A DNA stretch of 64,000 bases from the NCBI RefSeq assembly GCF_036492635.1, contig NZ_AP025305.1, forward strand, positions 3,286,001-3,350,000. The letters are read 5' to 3'. How positions within the stretch are numbered: position 1 is the stretch's first letter; each line of letters opens with the position of its first letter. Position numbers and translations under genes: made by a program. Positions 1-8,383 of this stretch are shown here, piece after piece. The notes below the pieces were generated by a model. The model worked only from the letters and a program-made list of their open reading frames with translations. It did no database searches and was not told the DNA's origin. The DNA is from Aureibacter tunicatorum. GTDB lineage: Bacteria > Bacteroidota > Bacteroidia > Cytophagales > Cyclobacteriaceae.

Positions 1-1
1 T

Positions 2-514
2 TTACCAAAAATTCTTTTAGTGGTTATTATCGGATTGATTCAAACATTTTTAATGACCCGTTATAATCCTAATTTAATTCCAATTGAATTATTTATGGCT
101 TTTGGTTTATCTGCTTTTGGGCTATTATTCGGTTCTATAGTTTTATTGACCGATTTAAAAAATAATCAAGGTAAAAGAAACTCAGGATTGCTAATTATGT
201 TCGCATTTCTGATCGGTAGTGGAATTGGATTTTCAGCAATGAAATATCAAGATTCTGAGAGAAGAGAGAATGCGAATTTTATTATTTATGAATTGAATTT
301 ATTCTATGAACAGAATGGATATTACCCCGAGAAACTTGGAGATTTAATTCCTGAGTATCTAGAGGAATTGCCAACAAGTAATTGGGGATTAAAAAGAATC
401 GATTATAAATATGAACTTGATAAATCAAACCAATTTTATTCAATTGACTATAAAACAGGAACCGGTTGCGGTTGGACATATTTTAGTTCAGATGGCTGGC
501 AGTTTTATGATTGA
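2..514 (+). CDS. Membrane protein with pilin-like C-terminal segment (5' end outside window)
   Basis: The reading frame is open to the left edge of the window, so the protein is probably longer than the 164 residues that follow the GTG at 20. Two to three hydrophobic segments occupy the first ~75 residues. The soluble C-terminal part has a stretch like LNLFYEQNGYYPEKLGDLIP, which resembles the post-helix region of type II secretion pseudopilins and related small exported proteins. It lies at the left edge of the cassette array and is followed by an attC-like hairpin, so it is probably a cassette gene. Function unknown; the pilin resemblance is an inference from a short motif only. Confidence 0.55.
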   Translation, partial: LPKILLVVIIGLIQTFLMTRYNPNLIPIELFMAFGLSAFGLLFGSIVLLTDLKNNQGKRNSGLLIMFAFLIGSGIGFSAMKYQDSERRENANFIIYELNLFYEQNGYYPEKLGDLIPEYLEELPTSNWGLKRIDYKYELDKSNQFYSIDYKTGTGCGWTYFSSDGWQFYD

Positions 515-531
515 AAAAAGAATAAAAAACA

Positions 532-658
532 GGGCACAACACTAAATAAAGCCAATGCTTAAATTCACCACAAATACGACAGTTACGACTTTCTACGTCA
601 ATATTCTCCTGCGGAGAATCTCGTCTGCGAAAATCGCACTGTCTTTATTTTAAACGTT
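532..658 (+). other. attC-like site (long, VCR-size) before the Crp/Fnr cassette
   Basis: The arms CTAAATAAAG (after GGGCACAAC) and CTTTATTTTAA form a hairpin about 125 bp apart end to end. The site ends at G|TTGGCGGTA at 656, where the next cassette starts. The loop contains further self-complementary sequence (TTCTCCTGCGGAGAA). Called attC-like from geometry and from agreement with the other sites in the array; no profile search was possible. Confidence 0.5.
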
Positions 659-675
659 GGCGGTAATTGAACAAA

Positions 676-1254
676 ATGGAACTACTAAAAAACTGCATAT
701 CGAATCAAATCAGTATTGACAATCAGTCCTTGTCAAATATCTTGTCAGAGTTTGAAATCATTGAACTAAACAAAGGCGATTTTTTTCTCAATTCTGGTAG
801 TATTAGTAAGAAAATGGCCTTTATTGAATCTGGCTTTCTTCGAATGTATAATATTGCTGATGGAAAAGAAGTTACATTTTGGATTGGAAGTAGTGGAAAA
901 TTCATTACGTCTTTATCAAGTTTCGTCTTTCAGACAGTCAACTTTTGGAATATTCAGGCAGTTACTGATTGTAAATTGTATGTAATCAACAGAGAAAAAC
1001 ATTTTGAGTTGTGCACAAAAGAACCCAAATGGCTTGAGTTTGACAATAAACTCTTAGCATATTCTTTTGCCTTGTTGGAGAAAAGTATGTTCGCTCAGTT
1101 ACATACGACTGCTAACGAACGGTTTCTTGCTTTAATGAAAGAAGAACCAGAACTTTTCCAAAATGTTCCGCTACAATATATTGCTTCTATGCTCGGAATC
1201 ACTCCAGAGTCATTGAGCAGATTAAGAAAAAACCTTCATCGCTCCATTTCTTAA
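676..1254 (+). CDS. Crp/Fnr-family transcriptional regulator
   Basis: A 192-residue cyclic-nucleotide-binding-fold regulator. The N-terminal beta-roll (residues ~20-115, with FEIIELNKGDFFLNSG) is followed by a dimerisation helix and a C-terminal helix-turn-helix in the form YIASMLGITPESLSRLRKN, typical of Bacteroidota Crp/Fnr proteins that act on neighbouring genes. I chose the ATG at 676; an in-frame TTG at 667 is possible. It shares one cassette with the SRPBCC membrane gene 56 bp downstream, bounded by G|TTGGCGGTA (656) and TACCGCCAAC (2143), so it may regulate that gene. The ligand is unknown. Confidence 0.85.
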   Translation: MELLKNCISNQISIDNQSLSNILSEFEIIELNKGDFFLNSGSISKKMAFIESGFLRMYNIADGKEVTFWIGSSGKFITSLSSFVFQTVNFWNIQAVTDCKLYVINREKHFELCTKEPKWLEFDNKLLAYSFALLEKSMFAQLHTTANERFLALMKEEPELFQNVPLQYIASMLGITPESLSRLRKNLHRSIS

Positions 1255-1310
1255 CATTTGTCAAGAGAAAATTGATACAGAGTATCGAATTTTGCTAAAA
1301 AGTTTAAGAT

Positions 1311-2141
1311 ATGAATCAATTGCAAAAGCCTCTTTTAATTAATGCCCTATTTTCAGGTCTATCGGGTATTCTACTGACAATATTTAATAAGACATTCGCA
1401 AAAATATTTGACACCTCAAACACAACAGTTTTCTTGATAATTGGTATTGCTCTTCTCTATTTCACAGCGACTATAATTTATGAGATTAAGAGACAAAAAC
1501 CAGTGGGAATACTATTCATAATCATTCAGGATTTCTTCTGGGTGATTGGTAGTACAGTAATCTTAATTTTTCAACCTTTTGAAATCTCAAAATCAGGTAA
1601 TAGTATTATTGTTGTCGTTGCTTTGGTTGTGTTGTTAATGGGAATGGGGCAAGCCAATGCACTTGCTCAAAGTGATAATAAACCAAAAGAAAAAATTAAA
1701 CAATTAAGCTTTGAAAGAACATTTAAAGGCACAAAAGAAAATGTATGGAATGTAATTTCTGATGTCGCTAATTACCACAAGGTTGCACCCAATATAGATG
1801 ACGTGAAAATTCTTTCAGGTCATGGAGAGGGAATGGTTCGCAGTTGCAGCCATGCTAATGATAGTTGGACTGAAACTTGTACTTTATGGAAAGAGAATGA
1901 AGAGTATTCTTTTGAAGTCAACACCTCTACTCCCGATTATCCATATCCATTTAAATACTTGAAAGGAAATTGGAAAATTCAAGAAATAGACAGTATGAAT
2001 ATTAAAGTTATAATGGCATTTGAATTTGAGTATAAAAGGAAATTTCAGAATTGGTTACTTCACCCTATATTAAAAGGAAAGTTTAGTAAAACCGCAGATG
2101 AACTACTTGACAACTGGCAAAAGCAAATTGAGAAAATGTAA
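1311..2141 (+). CDS. Four-helix membrane protein fused to an SRPBCC domain
   Basis: 276 residues. The first ~125 contain four hydrophobic helices (for example LINALFSGLSGILLTIF and VVVALVVLLMGMG). After a short linker, residues ~130-276 form a START/SRPBCC ligand-binding domain (polyketide cyclase/dehydrase-like), with the typical opening FERTFKGTKENVWNVISDVANYHKVAPN and a C-terminal amphipathic helix. The fusion suggests a membrane-anchored lipid or hydrophobic-ligand binder. It follows the Crp/Fnr gene in the same two-gene cassette, and the stop codon lies one base before R''. The domain calls are from sequence pattern; the ligand is unknown. Confidence 0.7.
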   Translation: MNQLQKPLLINALFSGLSGILLTIFNKTFAKIFDTSNTTVFLIIGIALLYFTATIIYEIKRQKPVGILFIIIQDFFWVIGSTVILIFQPFEISKSGNSIIVVVALVVLLMGMGQANALAQSDNKPKEKIKQLSFERTFKGTKENVWNVISDVANYHKVAPNIDDVKILSGHGEGMVRSCSHANDSWTETCTLWKENEEYSFEVNTSTPDYPYPFKYLKGNWKIQEIDSMNIKVIMAFEFEYKRKFQNWLLHPILKGKFSKTADELLDNWQKQIEKM

Positions 2142-2142
2142 A

Positions 2143-2207
2143 TACCGCCAACAATGTATATAAGCCATAGCTGAGTTCATCTTTCGTCTATGGCTTTTAT
2201 GTATATT
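2143..2207 (+). other. attC-like hairpin of the Crp/SRPBCC cassette
   Basis: It begins with TACCGCCAAC, the exact reverse complement of the cassette start GTTGGCGGTA (656-665). A long stem follows: AATGTATATAAGCCATAG pairs with CTATGGCTTTTATGTATATT around a ~16-base loop. Bases 2208-2270 are a further stretch with a second possible GTT junction at 2231, then the next unit begins at G|TTAACATGC (2271). The R''/R' match and the stem are seen directly; the attC assignment is inference from integron biology. Confidence 0.75.
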
Positions 2208-2339
2208 TAAGGTCTGTACTAGACCGAAAAGTTAGTGCATTAAAATCCGCTACGGCTCATACACTTGACCGTTAACATGCATTGGAAAATTAAATGGTAC
2301 TAGGATTTCAATTAGGACAAGGCGGAATAGATGATTTAG

Positions 2340-2615
2340 GTGAATTCATCGGTCAAATGGGGCTGGATGAAAACAAGCACAAGTACTCAAAAGTTTGTTA
2401 AAAAATATGTAAAAGAAGCAGGTATCGACAATACAATTACACCTCATAGTCTAAGACATAGTTTTGCAACTCATCTTTTTTGAGAATGGTGTGAATTTAC
2501 GATACATTCAACACATCTTGGGACATCATAGCTCCAAAACAATTGAAATATATAAACATATTACCGATTTAGATTTAATAAGGTTAAAAATCCTCTTGAT
2601 ATGTTTGAAATATGA
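2340..2615 (+). pseudogene. Tyrosine recombinase 3' fragment, copy 1 (frameshifted)
   Basis: It encodes the C-terminal catalytic part of a phage-integrase-type recombinase, with the HxxR box ([13 protein letters not shown]) around 2450 and the LGHHSS and EIYKHI boxes. The N-terminal domain and first catalytic Arg are missing. An extra T in the run near 2477 shifts the frame relative to the other copies, and the 3' end is shifted again. It is followed 38 bp later by a copy of the 57-bp site. Closest to copy 3 (8490-8769), which shares the same 5' flank starting G|TTAACATGC. Confidence 0.8.
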
Positions 2616-2653
2616 TTTTTTAAACTTAATTTTTAATTGAAATAAATTTTCAG

Positions 2654-2710
2654 CCCAATAAATGAGTTCCCCACATAGATGAAATATACGGAATTCGTGT
2701 TATTGGGGTG
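2654..2710 (+). repeat. 57-bp conserved recombination-like site, copy 1 of 6
   Basis: An imperfect inverted repeat. The left arm begins CCCAATAA and contains GTTCC; the right arm contains ACGGAATTCGTGTTATTGG and ends GGGGTG. Similarity to the other copies stops at base 2710, exactly at the G of G|TTGTGAAC, where the next cassette begins. It lies behind integrase fragment 1. Its role as attI-like or attC-like is inferred from position and boundary. Confidence 0.8.
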
Positions 2711-2727
2711 TTGTGAACAATTACAAA

Positions 2728-3213
2728 ATGGAAGAATATAAAACAGATCAGATAGAACCTGCCAATATTCAAGGACAAATAATAATTTTTGATTTTGGAT
2801 TAACTCTGGATGGAGGTACTATTTCATTCTATTGTCAAAACAATGGAAAGCTATTTTGGATCAAGTTGGTTCAACATGTTGATTTCACAGAACCATTTGA
2901 AGATGGATGGGTTCCTGGAGCTCTATATTTGAATGAGAAAATGATTGATATTGATTCTCTTGATGAAAAAAAGATTATTGAAGGATTAAAGAATTGTAAG
3001 ATTTCTGAAAAATTATATAAACGAGATAATTCTGAAAATCCACTTTTGAATAATAAGAAGACTATAGTATTTGGAGATAATTTAAACAAGCAATTTGATG
3101 CTTGGAGAAAAAGCCCTAGACATGCAGTAGAACAATTTATTAGTGATTCTATTGAGTTTATAGAATCAAAGGAATATAGAGAAGTGGCTATTAGAGTAGG
3201 TCGAATAAAATAA
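2728..3213 (+). CDS. Hypothetical cytosolic cassette protein
   Basis: About 161 residues, no signal peptide or membrane segment, acidic and basic residues mixed. The N-terminal half looks like a small beta-sheet domain (GQIIIFDFGLTLDGGTISFY); the C-terminal half is helical and ends in a basic segment. I do not recognise the family. The start is set at ATG 2728; the in-frame GTG at 2713 lies inside the recombination junction and is less likely. It is the only gene of a cassette bounded by GTTGTGAAC (2710) and GTTCACAAC (3216), one of the perfect R'/R'' pairs. Confidence 0.65.
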   Translation: MEEYKTDQIEPANIQGQIIIFDFGLTLDGGTISFYCQNNGKLFWIKLVQHVDFTEPFEDGWVPGALYLNEKMIDIDSLDEKKIIEGLKNCKISEKLYKRDNSENPLLNNKKTIVFGDNLNKQFDAWRKSPRHAVEQFISDSIEFIESKEYREVAIRVGRIK

Positions 3214-3215
3214 AA

Positions 3216-3263
3216 GTTCACAACAAAACCTAAACTGCATAAAAACGCAGCTTAGCTAGAACG
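3216..3263 (+). other. attC-like site, compact type
   Basis: R'' is GTTCACAAC, the reverse complement of the cassette start GTTGTGAAC. A short hairpin CTAAACTGC/GCAGCTTAG follows and then the junction G|TTGCCAG at 3263. The core AACAAAACCTAAACTGCAT is nearly repeated at the site at 5350-5397, so two attC sites of this array share one sequence family. Confidence 0.75.
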
Positions 3264-3333
3264 TTGCCAGTTATTTGAACACTAGATACGTATAAAAATA
3301 CTGAATTTTTTGATAAACTATTAAGAAGAAAAA

Positions 3334-3948
3334 TTGCAATACGAATTTGTAAGAGATTTTAACGGAAAACATCAAATTGGGGGAGAAGTTCCACAAAACT
3401 TCAAAATTCCTGATAATGAATTTATAGCTGGTTTTCAATATTTAGGATTTATAGACAATACAGACTCTTTATTTTCTTGGTTACCTTTCAGGGTAAACTT
3501 AATTCATCCTATTTACACTGACGAATATTCTGTTTTTCTAGATTATACAAATCCAAACAATCCGATAATTATCCAACCAGATGATACCGCTTCGTCAACA
3601 AGTACATTTGAAGAAATCAATAAAAATTCCAAAATAATTTGGGAGGGAGTAAGAGTAAGTTTAGAAGCGAAAGAAGAAATTGATGAGTTTGAAAGTATTG
3701 GAATTTGTGGACATCCCGATTGGTTACAAGTAGACGAAACACCAACCTGTCCTAAAAGTGGAAACCGAATGAAATTTTTATGTCAATTAGGTAGTTTTAG
3801 CGATATAAAATCGACATTTAGTAATGTGATTGCGACTGAGGGAATGGCTCAGTATTTCGAAAATTTAAATTTTTGGTGTGATGGAAATTTATACATTTTC
3901 ATAGAACCAACAGCTAGAACAATGTGCTATACAATGCAAAACACATAA
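3334..3948 (+). CDS. DUF1963/YwqG-like protein
   Basis: 204 residues starting at a TTG preceded by a purine-rich AAGAAGAA stretch; no ATG fits. The C-terminal half contains GHPDWLQVDETPTCPKSG followed by RMKFLCQL, which matches the G.P.WxQ...P.CP..G..M.fl.Ql pattern of DUF1963 (YwqG-like) proteins. Those proteins are often found in toxin-immunity and cassette settings, but their biochemical role is not established. Cytosolic, no signal peptide. The cassette begins G|TTGCCAG at 3263; its 3' boundary is unclear, with a 240-bp gene-free stretch before the next junction at 4158. Confidence 0.6.
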   Translation: MQYEFVRDFNGKHQIGGEVPQNFKIPDNEFIAGFQYLGFIDNTDSLFSWLPFRVNLIHPIYTDEYSVFLDYTNPNNPIIIQPDDTASSTSTFEEINKNSKIIWEGVRVSLEAKEEIDEFESIGICGHPDWLQVDETPTCPKSGNRMKFLCQLGSFSDIKSTFSNVIATEGMAQYFENLNFWCDGNLYIFIEPTARTMCYTMQNT

Positions 3949-4192
3949 ATCTTGATATAAAAGGCGGAACAACAATCTGCCAATAATATGTATAAGTAAT
4001 ACGAGCTTTTGTGAGATATTTAGCTTTATATTTTTGAATCCCACTTACTTTAAATTATATTTATTCAATAAATTAATAAATATAATTTGAATCCGTTGGC
4101 GGTAGAGCGGAATCTGAAGATTCTACTTTTAACTCCCGTACTACCCATACACTTAACGTTACCAGTCATTTGAAAATCAAAAAACACAATCA

Positions 4193-5338
4193 TTGAAATA
4201 TATAAAAAACATAATAATCGTAATTACGCTAACGATTCTAGCACAAACAGCTTTTGGTACAACTTGGAGTGCAGCATATCCATACATACAGAAAATAGAC
4301 GGCCAAAATATAGCAGTTAAAGCATTTCCTTACGCTCCATACTCAGGAAGCCCAATGACAGGAGCTACAAAAGTTTACCAGAATAAGAAATTACTTTACA
4401 CGATTGATGAATATTATAGAGAAAAAATTTTCACAAGTAATGATGGACAATATTTGGCTGTGGTTCACACTTCAAATTCATTAGGCATCTCTAGCTATAC
4501 TTCGTTCGGTTTTGAACAATTTAATTTTAATCAAAAAGCCATTGAAATTTTTAAAAATGGACAACCTTTCAAAACGTTTACATTAAAAGATGTAATAGAT
4601 ACCACAAAGCTGGCACATAACGGACAGTTCTTTTATTGGGGATATAATGTAGATTTTGAAGCATTCGATGATGCAATTTGGAATTGTGAATATTGGAGAA
4701 AAGATTTGAATCGAAGTGAAAAAAAAGAATGCCTTAATGGTGATACTGCATCATATTGTAAAGAATGGATAAATGGATGTGATTCTATGAAAATATTTGA
4801 GATAGAGAAGTTTATTTACGACAACTCTATATATGTTCAAGATAATTATCTATTTGTTTTGACAAATCAAAATACAGCAATAAGACTTGACTTTAATACA
4901 ATGAAAGTTGAACAAATACCAATTAACAAAATAATCTTAGACAAGAATACTTTCAATCCTCCAAAACTGAACCGTAAATACAAAAAGGTCAAATTGCCGG
5001 ATAAATTTGACGAACCGAATATGAAAGATGGAAGAACTTTTGAAAAAGGTGTTGCTGATCTCTTCAATTTGTCTATTTCTGATAATACAAATGAAAAATC
5101 ATTTTGCATTTTCATCAATCCTCTTGTTCTTGACGATAATGGAAAATGTATTGACTATTATGGAAGAGTCTATGATAAACGAATTTCTAATTTTTTTACA
5201 AAAGAATCCATAAATAGATCCATGACTGAAAAATTGGATACATGGGTGAAGCAACAGACCTTTGACACAAAACTTATCCCACAAGGATTTGATAGCTATT
5301 CATTTCTGTGTATCGTAAATTTAAAATTTGACAACTAA
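4193..5338 (+). CDS. Exported hypothetical protein
   Basis: 381 residues with a cleavable N-terminal signal peptide (MKYIKNIIIVITLTILAQTAFG). The start codon is TTG at 4193; the signal peptide fits it and no better start exists. The mature part is rich in aromatic and charged residues and contains a Cys pattern (WNCEYW, ECLNGD, SYCKEW, NGCD around residues 160-200) that could form disulfides. No recognised domain. Sole gene of a cassette starting G|TTACCAG at 4158 and ending at the attC-like site at 5350. Confidence 0.6.
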   Translation: MKYIKNIIIVITLTILAQTAFGTTWSAAYPYIQKIDGQNIAVKAFPYAPYSGSPMTGATKVYQNKKLLYTIDEYYREKIFTSNDGQYLAVVHTSNSLGISSYTSFGFEQFNFNQKAIEIFKNGQPFKTFTLKDVIDTTKLAHNGQFFYWGYNVDFEAFDDAIWNCEYWRKDLNRSEKKECLNGDTASYCKEWINGCDSMKIFEIEKFIYDNSIYVQDNYLFVLTNQNTAIRLDFNTMKVEQIPINKIILDKNTFNPPKLNRKYKKVKLPDKFDEPNMKDGRTFEKGVADLFNLSISDNTNEKSFCIFINPLVLDDNGKCIDYYGRVYDKRISNFFTKESINRSMTEKLDTWVKQQTFDTKLIPQGFDSYSFLCIVNLKFDN

Positions 5339-5349
5339 AAGCAAAAATG

Positions 5350-5397
5350 CCAAACAACAAAACCTAAACTGCATTAAAACGCAGTTCAACTAAACCG
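5350..5397 (+). other. attC-like site, compact type
   Basis: Close relative of the site at 3216-3263 (shared AACAAAACCTAAACTGCATTAAAACGCAG core, shown here in part as CTAAACTGC/GCAGTT). It ends at the junction G|TTTAGTGT at 5397. Its R'' does not match the GTTACCAG start of its own cassette, so this cassette end may be recombinant or diverged. Confidence 0.6.
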
Positions 5398-5419
5398 TTT
5401 AGTGTAATAAAAAAACAGT

Positions 5420-5848
5420 ATGGAAAAATATGTAAATGCAACCCCTGAGTCTGGGAAGAAATTTTATCAGGATTTTCATGATAAAGGGAAGGTGATAATG
5501 TTGAACTTATTAAAGTTTCGACCAATGGCTGATTATACTAATTTGGAGCAATTAAAACCCGAAAATGAAATTAGTGGAGAAGAAGCCTATCAATTGTATA
5601 TGGACAACACTCTGCCAGAATTAAAAAAAGCAGGAAGCCGAATTATATACTATGGAAAGAGTAAAGATTATATAATTGGACCTGATTCTGAGAAATGGGA
5701 TGCTGTACTATTGGTTGAACATGAATCAGTAATGAAGTTTATGGAGTTTGCTCAAAATGAAGACTATCTGAAAAATGCCGGGCACCGAACCGCAGCATTA
5801 GAAGATTCGAGACTATTACCGACAAATGAAATAAAAAACTACACCTAA
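5420..5848 (+). CDS. DUF1330-type ferredoxin-like protein
   Basis: 142 residues. It shows the DUF1330 signature: VIMLNLLKFRPMADY near the N-terminus, EEAYQLYMDNTLPELKKAGSRIIYYG in the middle and WDAVLLVEHESVMKFMEFAQNEDY near the C-terminus. The family is a dimeric alpha/beta barrel fold related to antibiotic-biosynthesis monooxygenases, with no settled reaction. Cytosolic. It starts 14 bp inside its cassette, which runs from G|TTTAGTGT (5397) to ACACCTAAC (5841), an imperfect R'/R'' pair that overlaps the stop codon. Confidence 0.75.
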   Translation: MEKYVNATPESGKKFYQDFHDKGKVIMLNLLKFRPMADYTNLEQLKPENEISGEEAYQLYMDNTLPELKKAGSRIIYYGKSKDYIIGPDSEKWDAVLLVEHESVMKFMEFAQNEDYLKNAGHRTAALEDSRLLPTNEIKNYT

Positions 5849-5966
5849 CAAAGCATATATTTTATGGTGATAATCGGCTGACTGACAGATCTTTCACTCC
5901 ATAGCCAGTTTTGATTACGATGGACAGGAAAATGCTTCGATACCGCCACAAGCCATATAAAAATCG
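5841..5966 (+). other. attC-like region, weak stem
   Basis: It starts with ACACCTAAC, which nearly matches the reverse complement of the cassette start (ACACTAAAC expected). It contains ATGGTGATAATCGGCTG and a partly complementary TCCATAGCCAG segment, and ends at G|TTGCCATTA at 5966. Position and junctions fit attC; the stem is imperfect. Confidence 0.4.
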
Positions 5967-5998
5967 TTGCCATTAATTAAAGATAAATATTACGCTGA

Positions 5999-6376
5999 AT
6001 GAAAAAAGTACTAATTATTATAATATCATGTGTTCTAATTACCTCTTGTGGAGTGTTAGGGTTTAAGAGTTATCCGACAACAACATTTTATGTAAAAAAC
6101 AACTCAAATGAAACAATAAACTTTAGCTCAACAGTTCTAGTTTTTCCAATGTCAAGAGGTCCATTAACTAGGAATTTCTCTGTGGCACCTAATGATAGTA
6201 TTCTTACTAGACAAGTGGATTTTAAAAAAGAAGCTGAGCCTCAAAAATGGTTTCTCGAATTTAAAATTTTCCCAAACGACAATGTTAAAACTTTTGACCC
6301 AAATAAGCCTGAAAATTGGAAGAAATGGATGAATGAAAAAGGGAAACCTTGCTACACTTTTACAATTGCAGAATAA
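5999..6376 (+). CDS. Small lipoprotein
   Basis: 125 residues. The N-terminus MKKVLIIIISCVLITSCG is a lipoprotein signal peptide with the lipobox Cys at residue 17. The mature domain looks like an all-beta fold (TTFYVKNNSNETINFSSTVLVFP), similar in style to small periplasmic beta-sandwich proteins. Function unknown. It is the first gene of a two-gene cassette that starts G|TTGCCATTA (5966); the next gene begins at the base after its stop codon, so the two are almost certainly co-transcribed. Confidence 0.7.
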   Translation: MKKVLIIIISCVLITSCGVLGFKSYPTTTFYVKNNSNETINFSSTVLVFPMSRGPLTRNFSVAPNDSILTRQVDFKKEAEPQKWFLEFKIFPNDNVKTFDPNKPENWKKWMNEKGKPCYTFTIAE

Positions 6377-7270
6377 ATGAAAAAATCACTTACAATTATT
6401 TTAGTTTTCGTCTATGCAATTTCATTTGCTCAAAACGACAGTATTTTTAATAGGCTACAAGCTATTAACAATAATGGGTTGACTTTTTACAATATCGATG
6501 GGTATACTATAACCAAACAAACATTAAACTATCCTTTTACCGAAAAAAATTTAAATAAAGTTTATCGTAAATACTCTATAAAAAAAGACGAAAAAAAAAA
6601 AAAAGACATACAACTAGGCTTCGATAATTATTTCGTCATAAATAACGACGAAATAACAAAGAATCTAATTCAAAATAATTCTTATTATTTCATAGAAAAC
6701 CAAGAGAAACGAATCACAGTCATTCAATTCAGTTCTATAAACAAAAGAGATAAAGAATTTGAACGAACAATTGCCAAACTAATAATTGAAAATGCAATAC
6801 CAAAAGAAAATTATGCCTCAATGACTATTGATAGTATCAATTTTGCTGGCAGAAAAATAAAATTAGGAACGAGCTGTAATTGGACAAACGTAAATACAGT
6901 ACAATGTCCATATTATGGAGAAATGAATTGGTCAGTTCATAAAGATTTAGAAGATGCAAAAAATACTGTCGAGCAACAATTTAAAATAACGGAATCACGA
7001 AAAAGAGGAAAAGTAATTTCGGAAGAAACCGTTGAAATAGAATTCGAGGGAACAGAAACTACCGCCAAAAGAGTGATTTATGACTTTACGGGAATGACTT
7101 CTGTTTTAGCAAGTATGTCTGGAGGAAAAACATTAACAATTTACTATGTTGCAACTGAGGTTAGAGGTAATTATGTTAGTTGTGTTTTGAGCTTTTGGAA
7201 TAACGATACAATAACAGAAAACGGACTTGCTCCTTTATTGGAAAAAGTAATGAAATTAAAAAATAACTAA
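6377..7270 (+). CDS. Exported hypothetical protein
   Basis: 297 residues with a signal peptide (MKKSLTIILVFVYAISFAQ). The mature part is rich in Lys, Asn and Ile. A run of lysines around residues 70-80 (KKDEKKKKD) is encoded by a poly-A tract that could slip. The C-terminal half (KRVIYDFTGMTSVLASMSGGKTLTIYYVATEVRG) is probably a beta domain. I do not recognise the family. It directly abuts the upstream lipoprotein gene, and its end is followed by TAATGCAAC at 7268, which matches the cassette start with one deleted base. Confidence 0.65.
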   Translation: MKKSLTIILVFVYAISFAQNDSIFNRLQAINNNGLTFYNIDGYTITKQTLNYPFTEKNLNKVYRKYSIKKDEKKKKDIQLGFDNYFVINNDEITKNLIQNNSYYFIENQEKRITVIQFSSINKRDKEFERTIAKLIIENAIPKENYASMTIDSINFAGRKIKLGTSCNWTNVNTVQCPYYGEMNWSVHKDLEDAKNTVEQQFKITESRKRGKVISEETVEIEFEGTETTAKRVIYDFTGMTSVLASMSGGKTLTIYYVATEVRGNYVSCVLSFWNNDTITENGLAPLLEKVMKLKNN

Positions 7271-7311
7271 TGCAACAACTAAGTCTTCGTATGGCTCATA
7301 TGAAGGCTTAG
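7268..7311 (+). other. attC-like hairpin, CTAAG type
   Basis: TAATGCAAC is followed by a well-formed stem: CTAAGTCTTC...TATG pairs with CATATGAAGGCTTAG. It ends at the junction G|TTGCCTCC at 7311. It belongs to a family of five sites in the array (also 9505, 19942, 21912 and 23175) that share AACAACTAAGYCTYCGTAYGGCTC. Confidence 0.7.
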
Positions 7312-7352
7312 TTGCCTCCGAAAAAACTACAATTTTTAAATATTATCATAAA

Positions 7353-7645
7353 ACACAAGCCTGAAATTTATCTCTTTTAAGGTCAAAATCGAGGGATTTA
7401 TTCAAGCTCCAGCACTCAAAAACTTGTAAAGAAATACGTTAGAGAATCTCGTGTCAATTAAAACTACATCTCCTCATAGTCTAAGACAAAATCTTACAAC
7501 TCATCTTTTGGAGAATGGTGTGAATTTACGATACATTCAACACATCTTGGGACATCATAGCTCCAAAACAACTGAAATATATACACATATCACCAATTAC
7601 GGTATTAATAGAGTAAAGAATCCTCTTGACATGTTTGAAATATGA
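7353..7645 (+). pseudogene. Tyrosine recombinase 3' fragment, copy 2
   Basis: It encodes KPEIYLF, then an in-frame stop, GQNRG, and after a shift SPHSLRQNLTTHLLENGVN with LGHHSSKTTEIYTHIT and the terminal KNPLDMFEI. The HxxR box has become HSLRQ, losing the residue after Arg. N-terminal domain absent. The 5' flank continues straight out of the attC right arm, as in copy 6, so the fragment's left boundary is shared. It is followed 38 bp later by a 57-bp site. Confidence 0.8.
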
Positions 7646-7683
7646 TTTTTTAAACTTAATTTTTCATTGAAATAGATTTTTAG

Positions 7684-7740
7684 CCCAATAAATGAGTTCC
7701 GCACATAGATGAAATATACGGAATTCGTGTTATTGGGGTG
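7684..7740 (+). repeat. 57-bp conserved recombination-like site, copy 2 of 6
   Basis: Differs from copy 1 by a single base (GTTCCG versus GTTCCC). It ends at base 7740, the G of G|TTGTAGGTC, where the next cassette starts. Confidence 0.8.
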
Positions 7741-7756
7741 TTGTAGGTCACTTAGA

Positions 7757-8383
7757 ATGAGAATTATTCACTGGACTCCGAAAGAAAATAAAGAAAGTAT
7801 TCTAGAACGTGGAATCAGAGTACAAGACACATGGATTTCGTTCAATTTTTTAACACCATTTCATAGTCTAAATAGATGGTGGCTTGACTTCTCGAACGAG
7901 AAACAGGAAGAATGCATTGGTGTTATTATTGAATTAGATGAAAGTGATTTTCCTGCTTACTTTTATCATTGGGGCGGGACACATGACCAAAAATTTAATG
8001 ACAATGGTGACTTGATTCTGAATAAGAAAAAAAGCCTTGATCAATTTAGACAAGATGGAACTCTATTTGAAAGTCTCGCTGATTTATGGACCGGGTACAA
8101 GGAAACGATCTTATGGAGAATAGGTGAGCGGCTAGCAAATCTAGAGACTTCAAGTGCTGACTATATTCCTTTAGCTTTAAAGGCCTTAAAAGGTGATCAG
8201 ACCCTTTTCGATAAGTATGTAAATGATGAAGAATTTATGACATTTACATTTGAAGATTATGAATTATTACTTTTTACTGATATTGATTCATCAAGAATAC
8301 TCTCTATTGTGACAGAGGATGAAGTAATCAAATACGATGAATTATTAAAAGAAATAAAAAGCGACCTACAACAAAGGGTATAG
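7757..8383 (+). CDS. Hypothetical protein, HWTP family member 1
   Basis: 208 residues from the ATG at 7757. It is clearly homologous to the product of 12920-13567 in this same array: both open with a [IV]HWTPK[ED]NK.SILERGI motif, then DTWIS, LTPF..LNRWW, a C.G[VI]I.EL.ESDFP stretch, ILWRIG and [FV]FEDYE[VL]LLF. The opening His and the following ILxxGI resemble the start of ADP-ribosyltransferase-like folds (H..T....L..IL..GI), but I see too little to assign that. Cytosolic. Sole gene of a cassette with the perfect pair GTTGTAGGTC (7740) / GACCTACAAC (8363). Confidence 0.7.
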   Translation: MRIIHWTPKENKESILERGIRVQDTWISFNFLTPFHSLNRWWLDFSNEKQEECIGVIIELDESDFPAYFYHWGGTHDQKFNDNGDLILNKKKSLDQFRQDGTLFESLADLWTGYKETILWRIGERLANLETSSADYIPLALKALKGDQTLFDKYVNDEEFMTFTFEDYELLLFTDIDSSRILSIVTEDEVIKYDELLKEIKSDLQQRV

